Of a stretch of 64,000 nt of DNA, positions 33,659 to 43,207 are shown piece after piece. This stretch comes from Agaricus subrufescens (Eukaryota > Basidiomycota > Agaricomycetes > Agaricales > Agaricaceae). Made by a program: the position numbers and the translations under genes. The notes beneath the pieces are model-generated. The model had not been told where the DNA came from. It did no database searches and was given only the letters and a program-made list of their open reading frames with translations. Position 1 is the stretch's first letter; every line of letters begins with the position of its first letter. The stretch is from the NCBI GenBank assembly GCA_029945375.1, contig CM057058.1, forward strand, positions 4,154,001 through 4,218,000. Direction: 5' to 3'.

Positions 33659-36142
33659 CTACTTGTCTACCGGAGCTGTTTTGGGGGTAGTTTTATTAAC
33701 CGGAGAGTGATGAAGACGCAAAGGGATCTGTTTGGTGTTATAAACAGGGACAGTATAAGGTCCTCCGCGTTTCCGGCGTTTCTTGAACACAGATGGTCGC
33801 CTTTCCAATTCTGGAGAATCACCGGTATTCCCGAGCAAGCACATTCGTTTACCCAAAAACAAATATCGAAACCCAACCGGGACAGTGAACCCATCTTCCT
33901 GCATATCCTCAACGACCCTTTTCAACAAGGGATCAGGCTCCTGACTATCGGTTAATCCGGTGTCAGCGTATAGTTGGCGTGCGTCTTCGAAGTGGTGCTT
34001 TGCTTCTTCCACAGAAGGTTTAGGTGCCGGTATCAGTTTTGTCAATATCTTCAACACAGCCGCATAGAACCTAGCATCTGGAGTCCCCATCTCACTCATA
34101 CCGCTCCTTGCATTCTTCATGACCTGAACGTATATACCGTTCGTAGTCTGCATAAGGCGCTTCAGACTGACAGGACGGATCTTCCTCGAACGCCGTTGAT
34201 GTGCAGCATATCTGGCTTGTAGCACCGCAGTGTACAACGGGATGGTGACGTACCAGCCTTTTCCTTCTTCTTCCCGGCTTTTCGAACTCGCCAAGAAGAT
34301 CATTTTGAAGAGGGTCATCAGCTTGCTTAGATATCCGGCTCGAGTGAGAGCGATAACAAAAGCGCAGAGAACATGCGGTCCAAGGGTCGCAGCGTTCGCA
34401 ACAGATTGGTTCCATGTCTCCTGTCGGAGCGATCGATATGCAGGTCCGTTGTTTTGGTGGGGCCCACGCTCGAAATATGGCAGACAATGAAGCATAAGCC
34501 TGTGAACAGTTTTGTGCCTATTGGAGGAAAGGAGACTCGTTAGGTAGGTTGAGAATATGTGTCTGTCCTTCATGACTATATCAAGAGAGGGACCTGGTGG
34601 CAGGTTGATCTCCGTCCGACCAGCATGTGTCAGGCGTCGAGGGAGGGTATCAAATCTTGGCCTATCTGGAATGACGGGTGGCAAAGTTGGAGGATCAACT
34701 TTTTTCTGCAGATCTTGCAATGCTCCACCAGTAACGTCCCTTCGCCCGTAGAGAGTCGCGGCTCGAAGAAATACTCCATGGGTAACCTGAGAGTGACGCA
34801 AGGGATATTCGCGCTTGGCAATCATATGTTCGTAAACCTGCCGGGCTAGAACCGGAGAGAAACGATCTCGAAGTGCGTAGTGCATCAGGGTATTGTAAGA
34901 CGCCAGGTCAAGGGGGGGTTGCATGCCATGGACGGGATGAACAAGCTGGTACTTGATCGAAGTGATTCTAGAAGATGATATGGCGATGCTTCGGTTTTTG
35001 GGATCCTTGCCCGGAAGTGAGTGTATGAGACGCAAAAGGACGTTTTGAAAATAGCGGTTGGCCGGAATACAGGTCATTTTTTGCCCTTTCTGTACCCATA
35101 TCCAATTTTCTACGGTGGGACAATTAGCTAGTCCACGGAGGACGGAGCTGATTTGTGAAAAGGGAAATTTTCGCTCATCAAGCAAAAATGCGAGGTAAGC
35201 AAGTGATTGCAGTGCTTCCTGAAATTCCGATTTTCCTGTATCCCCATATGTCGCTTTGTCGAGCCTCTCCTGAATGGGCACCATTATTTCTCTGAGCGTC
35301 CAGTACTCGGGTTGCGATAGTCTGCTCATAGGACTATAACGGCGGGCTTCGCGGAGGTCCTTGGAAGGTTGAGTGGCCTCGGATGGTTCTGGAGGTGTGG
35401 CAGCGATCTGTGTCAAGACAACTGACCTGTGCTCCCAGTCTTTGACCAATATGCCAAACAGCAAGGCAGCCAGAATAATTTCTCCGTTGATGAGGCAGAG
35501 TGTAATCAGGGTATTGAAGATAAAGGTGCTGCGTTGACTGCCACTTTCTTTTGCGGCTTTTAGTAGCTCTAGAGCGAAAGCAGTATTGGGGTTGGAGGTC
35601 ATGGAGGAGTTGAGTGACAGAACATCCGGAGTGGCGAGGAGGTTGGCCATATACTCCTTGAGGTGTGTATTGCTCGCACGACTCGCTGTCTTTTTGTCCG
35701 TTGCCGTTTTCGCGAGACCATCGACGATTTTCTCCAAGGTTTTGCAGCGGACACGAAGGCCGCTGTTCATCATGGAGGTCGCCAGTGCAGACGCTTGTTG
35801 CGGCATGCCAAACCGCACAAGCCCATGCATGAGCGCATGCGCTGGCAGTCGTGGGGATACCCCGGCAGGGATGGTTACAAGCGAAGGTCTGATTGCATCC
35901 CAAGCTTTGTCCTGCTGCTGGGACTCGGGGAGGGCAGCATAACGAAGGGAGTTTACGATAAAAAAACTTTGCTCAAGAGCCCTGTCCTTGAGAGATTTGT
36001 GGAGCGCGTTCGTGGCAGAGAGCGCGAGGCGAGAGGGTTTTGCGGGATGGTGCGGCAGGCAGAAGGCCGAGGTGGAGGCGAGTCTATAAGAGCGGGGGCC
36101 ACGGGTGGACAGTCTGGCGGAGAGCTGCCAGAAACATTGCAT
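33659..36142 (-). CDS. Mitochondrial PPR-like protein
   Basis: Single exon of 827 residues. The N-terminus (MQCFWQLSARLSTRGPRSYR, then LAST) is basic with no acidic residue for 50 positions, as in mitochondrial presequences. The body is helical with 35-residue-like repeats, for example LPAHALMHGLVRFGMPQQAS, FIFNTLITLCLINGEIILAA, and YNTLMHYALRDRFSPVLARQ followed by VYEHMIAKREYPL; the last is a clear pentatricopeptide pattern. The C-terminal 60 residues are basic (KKRRKRGGPY). PPR proteins bind organellar RNA for processing, stability or translation. No specific orthologue recognised. It shares a 159-base divergent gap with CBP80. Confidence 0.7.
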   Translation of the reverse strand: MQCFWQLSARLSTRGPRSYRLASTSAFCLPHHPAKPSRLALSATNALHKSLKDRALEQSFFIVNSLRYAALPESQQQDKAWDAIRPSLVTIPAGVSPRLPAHALMHGLVRFGMPQQASALATSMMNSGLRVRCKTLEKIVDGLAKTATDKKTASRASNTHLKEYMANLLATPDVLSLNSSMTSNPNTAFALELLKAAKESGSQRSTFIFNTLITLCLINGEIILAALLFGILVKDWEHRSVVLTQIAATPPEPSEATQPSKDLREARRYSPMSRLSQPEYWTLREIMVPIQERLDKATYGDTGKSEFQEALQSLAYLAFLLDERKFPFSQISSVLRGLANCPTVENWIWVQKGQKMTCIPANRYFQNVLLRLIHSLPGKDPKNRSIAISSSRITSIKYQLVHPVHGMQPPLDLASYNTLMHYALRDRFSPVLARQVYEHMIAKREYPLRHSQVTHGVFLRAATLYGRRDVTGGALQDLQKKVDPPTLPPVIPDRPRFDTLPRRLTHAGRTEINLPPGPSLDIVMKDRHIFSTYLTSLLSSNRHKTVHRLMLHCLPYFERGPHQNNGPAYRSLRQETWNQSVANAATLGPHVLCAFVIALTRAGYLSKLMTLFKMIFLASSKSREEEGKGWYVTIPLYTAVLQARYAAHQRRSRKIRPVSLKRLMQTTNGIYVQVMKNARSGMSEMGTPDARFYAAVLKILTKLIPAPKPSVEEAKHHFEDARQLYADTGLTDSQEPDPLLKRVVEDMQEDGFTVPVGFRYLFLGKRMCLLGNTGDSPELERRPSVFKKRRKRGGPYTVPVYNTKQIPLRLHHSPVNKTTPKTAPVDK

Positions 36143-36301
36143 CGAATCGCATAACTGGGCCGAGTTCAGCGCGCGATGGGGCTGTCCGGCGCGAGAGACT
36201 CACCAGGGATCGTCGACGACCGGGACCAAGAGGGGCGGGCACGTGACCGGTGCGCTGCTCGATCACAGTCCAGCTGCCTGCCTCTGACAAAAGATTTTGC
36301 A
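36143..36301. promoter_or_regulatory. Bidirectional promoter gap (PPR-like / CBP80)
   Basis: 159 bases between start codons at 36142 (-) and 36302 (+). The sequence is more GC-rich than its surroundings and lacks an obvious TATA box. Inferred from layout. Confidence 0.5.
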
Positions 36302-39300
36302 ATGAGCTACCGCTACGGAGGAAACCGCAGACGCTACAGAGGTAAGGCCACATCCACCCGTCCGCGGCCCAGTCACCCACCACACTCTCGCCCACCGCAC
36401 AGACGACTACGACGACCGCCGACGCGAGGTCATTGAGACCCCAGAGGACAGGCTTAAGACTGCTATCATCAAGTTTGGTGAAGTGGTATGCCCAGCGGTT
36501 GCCTGTGGTCAGCTTGTGAATCACTAATACGCGACGCAGGATGTCGTTGAGGAACTGCCCCGCCTCGAGCAGCAAATCCGCGAGTTCCAACCCTTGAACA
36601 TCCCGTTCCTATCAGAGGCATTCAGGATTAGGTCACCTTCTCTCTTGTGTCCAATACAACACATGTCTGACGGTTCCGTAGTGTGACTGAACAACCCTAC
36701 AAAATACCCTTCTACGCCACCCTTCTGCGCAATCTGTATAACACTCCAGACGAGGATGCACCCGTACTGGGCCGGCTAATACTAGAAGACTTCTGGAAGG
36801 GGTTTCAAGGCTATCTCGACAAAGTAGCATGGCGAGAGACGCGTCTATGTGTCAGTCATCTCCGACCAGCACAACAAATACAACTGACTCTCCAACAGAT
36901 CCATTTTTTTGCTCATCTTACTGTTGCAGATCTCATTTCCCCCGAGTCCATGATCGCCCTTCTACAATCATTCGTTGCCGTGTTGGATGAATTCGGTGTC
37001 TCTCATGGTCGTGCCAAAAAGGCTGCTCTCGCCGCTGGCGAAGGCCTCATTATTGTGCGCGCTTCCCGTTCGTCTAGTCTTCAATGTCTCTGACTCTATC
37101 ACCAGGCTGGTCCTATACTAAAAGCCCACTCTCCTCCAAGCGTGAACGAATTAATAACTGCCATGCACAACTACAGTGAATCAACAACAAACGCCAAGTG
37201 GCTGGTCGCTCTCAGCAGTAGGGCCTCTAACGAAGTTACTATCCCGGATAATGCGCACGAGGTCTTTTCTCTCATCTCTTACAAGTTTTTCAAGTGCTGA
37301 AACCACATTGATACTATAGGTGCTTGATTGCTTGTTGAATGCTCTCAATACCCTCAACGCTGCAGACTTTGCCGGTACGGCAGACTGTATTCCCCAACCC
37401 TATCTCAATGAGGGGGCTACGACAATTGACGTCCCTAAATATGACCTACCGTCTGTCCTCGTACCTCCCGAAATCATCGAGGTGGAGGGTATCACATCAG
37501 AAGCTGGCAGTGACGAGGGTCGAATCAAAAAGGAAGAGTGGCCAGAGTACTACTTCCGCGTCTTTTCAAACGATGTGAGGCTAGGGTTTCTCTCTTAGTA
37601 GCCTTTCTTTTCTCACCTCTGGATGCTAGGTGTCACCGGACCCCAGTACGCCCGCAGGCTATGTCATTCGCAGTGGCTTGATTGACACCCTTGATATCTT
37701 TGAAATTAACCGCAAGGAAAGCGCGCGCTTACTTTTGGAGTATCCCAAGTGGAATCTGCCGGGCACTTTCAAACCAAAACCAGGATCAACAGTGGAACAT
37801 GAGCCAGTAGTAGGAAAAGATTGGCAACTGGATAGTACTGTAATAGAGGTGGGGTTTTCTTTACTTATCACTGGGCTCTATCTCACGCAGAAGCTAGACT
37901 ATTCTGGGAGCATACTTGGTTCTACCAGAGTCTTCTCAGAAGTCCATTTATTACATCAGTCTCATCACCGAACTGTGCAAATTGTCGCCCTCAACGGCCG
38001 GTCCCGCCGTTGGAAAGTCGATACGAAAACTGTACACCGCGCTTGCGGAATCCTTGGATGTTGAAGTTGCCCGGAGGTTTGCTGAATGGTTTGCCGTGCA
38101 TATGAGTAACTTTGGTTTCCAATGGGTTTGGAAGGAATGGTAAGGAGGGCCCTTGTCGTTGAAACCTGGTTTGGTGAATCTGAAGATGTGATCCAGGGTA
38201 CCAGACCTTTCGCTCGCCTCCCAACATCCCAAACGCGCTTTCATTCGTCGTGTAGTGGAATTAGAAATTCGACTGGCCTACCATGAGCGCATCTACAAAA
38301 CACTACCGCCCGAGATGCAAGATCCAGAGGCGTACGTCATTTCTGAACAACCACCTGGCGCAGCCTTTGAATATGAAGACCCATGTAAGGATAGTTTTTT
38401 CTTTTGTTCAACAAACTTTTGCTGAATATGTTCATGGCCAAAAAGCACATCCGCATCACGAAGCTGCTCAATCGGTACTCAATCTTTTCCGAGGAAGAGC
38501 CAATGCCGAGGATGTTATCGCTCATCTTGACACGCTGAAGAGTCAGCTAGAAACCTCGGACGAAGGCCACGTCAATGTGGATAGCCTCGTCCGTTCCATA
38601 GCCGTTCAATCCCTCCTCAACATCGGTTCCCGCTCTTTCTCCCACCTTCTTAACGGCATCGAACGCTATCTAGCTCTTCTTCGCAGTCTTGCTAGCGGCA
38701 CGCTTTCTAGCAGCAGCGGCCATTCGTATACGGAAGCCAAGAATGATATTCTCACCGCGGTAGCTTCTTTCTGGCGAAACAACAGGCAGATGGTTGGTAT
38801 CGTTTTCGATAAACTGATGCAATATCAGATCGTTGACCCTACCGATGTTGTCGGTTGGACATTCATCAACGGGTCCATTGTTGGTGGGGTGAAGGAGGTT
38901 GGGATGCCGTTGAATTTAAGCACTTTCGAGTGGGATTTACTCAAAGGTGCATTGGATAAAGCGAATGGCCGTGTTATCATCGCAAGAAGGAAAATTGCCA
39001 CGCTTAGGAAGGAGGATGATGATGCGCGTGCAAGGGCTAAGGCTAAGCAAGGCATGGAAGTTGATGGAGAAACAAAACCAGGTATGTGTGAAAAAAATTT
39101 GTGATATTCCGTGTCTTCAAGAAGGTTCTGATTTCTTTTTCTTTTTTTTTTTTGGCTTGGTGTTTTGTTCCGCCCCTAAATTATTTGCCGCCGCACGGCC
39201 ACACTCGCTATTTTTTTCTTTTTCCTTTTGTCTTCTCCCGATTAAGAAGATGAGACGGATAACGTGGAGAATCCTGCTCTTGAGACGGCTTTGAAGGCTT

Positions 39301-39856
39301 CAGAATCTCTTGTCAAGGAACAAAAGGCGGCGTTATCGCGTACTTTGGAAGGGTTCATTTCGTGTCTGGCACCTCCCGAGGGTAGTTCGAATCCTAATCC
39401 GAATTCACGAGCTATCATTGATGAAGGCGCGTGGAATAATCGGGCTAATTGGAACAACGATGATTGGAATGCTTGGGAGACTTGGGGTTGGTACCGTCAA
39501 TTTGTCAGAGAAGTAAGTCGTTTTTTTTTATGTTCCGGTTTTTTTTTTTTTTGGGAAGCCCTTTCGAGCTTCGTGGATTCTAAACCTCTTTTCGAGAGAG
39601 AGCCCTTCTTCTTTCAAGTTACTTATTCCGTCTCTCGTTCTTTTTTGATACATCATTTTTTTTTTTGGTGTTTTTCAGAATCTTCTCTATGGATTACACG
39701 TGATTGACGCTTTCTTTTTAAAATTAGTACGCACCTTACCTGCGCAAGTACACCAACACGCTCGAGACGGTTTCGTTTTCGAAATTCGAAGGAGTCAAAG
39801 ATCCGGCTGCTGATTTGTTGAGAAGGTTATGGCATATTGCTACTGGACAGGAATAG
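36302..39856 (+). CDS. STO1: Nuclear cap-binding complex large subunit CBP80
   Basis: MIF4G-fold scaffold that, with CBP20, binds the 7-methylguanosine cap of nuclear transcripts. It starts MSYRYGGNRRRYR (36302), the basic NLS-like head seen in the family, spliced to DDYDDRRREVIETPEDRL. Recognisable segments: QPYKIPFYATLLRNLYN, LCIHFFAHLTVADLI, EGLIIAGPILK, EWPEYYFRVFSNDVSPDPST, TWFYQSLLRSPFYYISLITE, VARRFAEWFAVHMSNFGFQW, HPKRAFIRRVVELEIRLAYH, and the C-terminal SLLNIGSRSFSHLLNGIERY and AVASFWRNNRQMVGIVFDKL. The end is Trp-rich (WNNDDWNAWETWGWYRQFVR) with stop at 39854-39856. About 14 exons. Introns near 39090-39250 and 39510-39725 are very T-rich. Identification is secure. Confidence 0.93.
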
Positions 39857-41011
39857 AAATTCTTTTTTGTCGTCTTTGTCTTTGTCTTTGTCTTTGTCTT
39901 TGTTTTTTTTTTTATGAGGAACGTTGCGTTGCATGCAGAAAAAAAAAATTTTTTTTTATTCTGTATTTTTTTTCATACTTTGGTTCCCGCACTGTTTGTG
40001 TGCTACGATCTGAACTCGAAAAAAAAAATGAGTACTTTTTTTCCTCGTTTTTTTCCTTAGGCCTACTTAACGCCTTTGACACACACGCACATACACATAA
40101 ACTGTTGTTTTTGGTACCTTAAAAAGATCCATATCTCACAAAGACGGATCCCCACTTGTCACATGATAAAAAAAAAGGGTTGGAAGGAGTGGGAGTTTTA
40201 CTGTATAGTATTAGAAGCTTTTCGGTTTTCGGCGTAACAGGGAGAACGGGGAGCAGTGGGGATCAAAAAAAAAAAAAAAAACGCTTTTTTTCTTCTTTTT
40301 CTTCTTTTCTTTCTGTTCCTCCCCTCCGGACATCGTGAGTCGAGAAGAAGCATGTGTCAGTCATATGAGAGAAAAGCTAGCGTGTATTTCCACAAAGTTT
40401 GTTTGTGTATATATATATACATAGTCCCAAAGTTTAAGCTTTGTTGCTTGTGGCGTTGTAAGGGTCTCTTCGTTTTTGGGTTTATAAATTGAGAATTTTA
40501 AAGTTTTGGCGACGGAGAGCTTGAGAGGTGAGAAAAAAATACGGAAAAATAAATATTCACGCTGCGAATTTCTTCTTTTTTTTTTCCTTCTTTTTCTTTG
40601 CTTCTATGTTTCTGTTTCCCTGAGTTTGAGTGTTCCTGGCGCACACACACAACCCCCCCTTTTTTTTTGTTGGTGCGATGGCGTGCAGGGTGATGCACTC
40701 TTTGCTTATGAAATGAGGGAAAAACCTAATATGGTGTTGGTATTTGATGCGAAGGTTATAGTGGTTACTGTGGAACTAGTGGGTATCGAACAAGTGAGGT
40801 GGTAAATCGATATAAGAAAGTCTAGGAGCAAGCAGTCAAAGTGGGAAAAGCAAAGGTCAGTCTTAGAAATAGTACAACAATCCAGAGCAACCGGTGGTGG
40901 GGGTCACCGTGGAACAAAGATCCTCCATGAAGCAGTGAAGATTCAACGAAAGCAAGTAGTGCCGTGTGTGTGTGAACGACGCTCGACGAACCCAAGTTAG
41001 ATGTGGTGGTT
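39857..41011. other. T/A-homopolymer-rich intergenic region
   Basis: About 1.15 kb after CBP80 with many runs of 7-18 T or A. Examples are A runs at about 39942 and 40263-40280, T runs at 39903-39915, and a C6T9 junction near 40660. There is a (ctttgt)n hexamer tract at about 39869-39902. Open frames here are artefacts of low complexity (Phe/Lys strings). No gene seen. It holds the 3' ends of CBP80 and of the minus-strand hypothetical gene. Confidence 0.6.
39869..39902 (+). repeat. (CTTTGT)n hexanucleotide tract
   Basis: About five uninterrupted tandem units of cttTGT, starting in ttttttgtcgtctttgtctttg and running into a 13-T run. It begins 13 bases after the CBP80 stop codon, hence probably in its 3' UTR. 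Confidence 0.8.
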
Positions 41012-41872
41012 TCAGACTTGTGGCGTGGAGTTTTGCCAGTTTGGTATTGATGCTGACCGGGCTTTGTGTCCCAAGTTCTGCATGTAGCTTTTAGCTTTCG
41101 TCAACCATTTCTTATTTGCGGTAGATGAGCGCCTCGAATCCTTGTTCAATTGATTACCCGGTGCGGATACCGTTACGGTTGTGCCTAGCTGGAGAGATTC
41201 GGAAGCGGGTGATTCCGTTCGCGATTCCTGGACGGAGACGCCGATAACGAGTTCGGTTGGGGGTACGAGGACGTTGTTAGATCTGGAGCGACTGAGCCGC
41301 CTGGGGAGAATCTGGTTGACGGCCTTGCTGAAGCTTTGCTTGCCTGCAATTTGGTGCATTTGTACTATCTGAGTATCTTCGGTATGGGCGCGTTCATCCG
41401 AAAGGTCAGATGCACCTGAGGCGAATGAAGCGTCGCTCATGTTCTGTCACGGTGATCAGAAATTTTACCGACTTGAACACCGGAAAAACCTACTGCTGCT
41501 TGGGCCTTGTAGAAGGGCGACTGGGCCGCGATCGGCGTTAGTGCTGGGGACGCGGGCAGCGAATCCGACACCTTAGGGGTCATACATTCATGGTCAGGAA
41601 TAGGCGCCGGACACTAGCACACCGTACCTGGCCGAAACGAGAGATGGATATGCTGCCGCGTCGCCGGTCCTTTCTGAGCGACATTGAGGTATTCGAACGC
41701 GAGGTGGCGACCGAAGGGGTTGCCACGTGCTCCTGCTCCTGGAGCTCCTGAGGAACGCCTCGCTGTTGTTCGGCTGTGGTGAGGGTCTACAGGGGTGTCG
41801 GTGAGTAAATAGGGGAGGGGGGTGGAAAGGGAGAGTATAGACCTTTGCAAGTTTTTCGGAAGAGGGCGGCAT
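41012..41872 (-). CDS. Hypothetical Ser-rich protein
   Basis: Four exons joined in phase 0. They are MPPSSEKLAK (from 41872); TLTTAEQQRGVPQELQEQEH on to SISISRFGQ; VSDSLPASPALTPIAAQSPF with YKAQAA; and NMSDASFASGASDLSDERAH on to NWQNSTPQV. Introns of about 50-60 bases have good gt...ag and branch-like signals. The product of about 230 residues is Ser/Arg-rich and mostly disordered, with RKDRRRGSISISRFGQ and PRRLSRSRSNN that look like basic phosphorylation sites and a basic C-terminal KKWLTKAKSYMQNLGHKAR helix. No family recognised. A shorter reading from the ATG of the last exon (41440) is possible. Divergently paired with ESF2. Confidence 0.6.
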
Positions 41873-42013
41873 GGGAGGAAAAGAAGGGGGGCGGATGAAA
41901 AGGGCAAGGAGAGAGAGAGCACATATCCCAACATTTCTGTGATCTCCTTTTGGAACGGGGATGTTAGGTAAGCGGGACCACGTGAAGATCATCAATCTCA
42001 GCCTCCCCCAGCA
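41873..42013. promoter_or_regulatory. Bidirectional promoter gap (hypothetical / ESF2)
   Basis: 141 bases between the minus-strand ATG at 41872 and the ESF2 ATG at 42014. Contains a purine run (ggagagagagagc, about 41909-41921) and no obvious TATA box. Inferred from layout. Confidence 0.45.
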
Positions 42014-42911
42014 ATGAGCATGTCCCCAACTCGCCAGGAAGAGCCCGTCCCAGGCCCCTCTCACCGCCCCCATGCGACGGACAGCGACGGTTCAGATGCT
42101 GGTGTCAGTGACAACCATCCCGGTGATCTGGTCGAAGGCATGGATCTCGAAGGCTTCGCAGGGCCGTCCGAGAAAATCGTCAAACCCTTGACTCCTGAAG
42201 CCCTGGCTGCGTTCAAAGCTGCTCAGGACCGGGCTGGGATTGTTTACATATCGAGAATACCTCCCGGCATGCGCCCAGCAAAAGTACGGCATCTGATGAG
42301 CGCGTACGGACAGGTGGGACGGGTGTACCTGCAACAGGAAGGTTTGTCCTCTGTCTCGTTCGCGTTACGGCGATGCTGACCCAACTAGACGCGAAAAGGG
42401 CCTACTTGAGGAAAAAGTACACATCGACTAAAAAGCCCCACTTTACAGAGGGATGGGTCGAGTTCAAGGACAAAAAGATCGCACGAAGTGTTGCGGAAAT
42501 GCTCAACGCTCAACCGATCGGCGGCAAAAAGGGGTCTCGGTGGAGAGACGATGTGTGGACGATGAAGTATCTACCGAGATTCAAGTGGAACATGCTGACG
42601 GAGCAAGTTGGTAGGCCGGCTGATCACACGAAGGTTGCAGACGATTCTGATGCGAATGTTTTTTTCCTGCAGCGCACGAAGCGCAGGTGCACCAGGCGAA
42701 GCTGCGGGTCGAGCTGTCGCAGTCGCGGGCCGAGCAGCAGGAATACCTGCGCAACGTCGAGCTGGCAAAGGTGCTGGAGAAGCGGGCGGCGAAAAAGCGG
42801 GAGCGGGGGGAGGAGATGCAGCTGGAGGAGCGTGCGCCGAAGCGGCCTCGGGACGGCGTGCGGAGGGACGAGGCGTCGCAGCTGGGGACCGTCCTCGGCA
42901 GTCTATTCTGA
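42014..42911 (+). CDS. ESF2: ESF2/ABT1 pre-rRNA processing factor
   Basis: Nucleolar RRM protein that activates the helicase Dbp8 during early 18S rRNA processing in yeast. The N-terminal 75 residues are acidic and disordered. The RRM runs [34 protein letters not shown], an intron, [40 protein letters not shown], and [20 protein letters not shown] with [10 protein letters not shown]. These are all diagnostic of the ABT1/ESF2 family. A last intron joins TEQV to [20 protein letters not shown], the family's C-terminal coiled coil, followed by a basic [18 protein letters not shown] segment. Stop at 42909-42911. Three exons; the last has local GC above 65%. Confidence 0.92.
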
Positions 42912-43207
42912 TGACAAAATAAAATACACCGTATTATTATTATTAGTATTATCTGGACGCACGGGCCGTGAGAGTTCGGGCGGAGTTTGAACCCGGAATA
43001 AGGGAGCGAGGCCAGAGACGGCGACTTCATCACGACCACGCTGAGTGTGCTGAGAACACAGCTCTGCTCACCGTCGACTGCACTGTCCACGCCTTGTGTC
43101 GTGATCTCAAGAGGTCTGTGCTTCACTATGCTCGACCTCCTCAAGCAGCCTCTGATCTGCTCTCTTCCGTTCTCTTCTCTTTCTTCCTCAGCTCTTAACA
43201 TCTAAAG

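Noticed and set aside
35586..36246. Plus-strand frames of 118-163 codons across the PPR-like gene 5' end.
   Set aside because: Antisense shadows of a single long intact exon with a mitochondrial leader.
39829..40805. Several open frames of 60-99 codons rich in Phe, Lys, Cys and Leu.
   Set aside because: Created by T/A homopolymers and the (ctttgt)n tract; no domain content.
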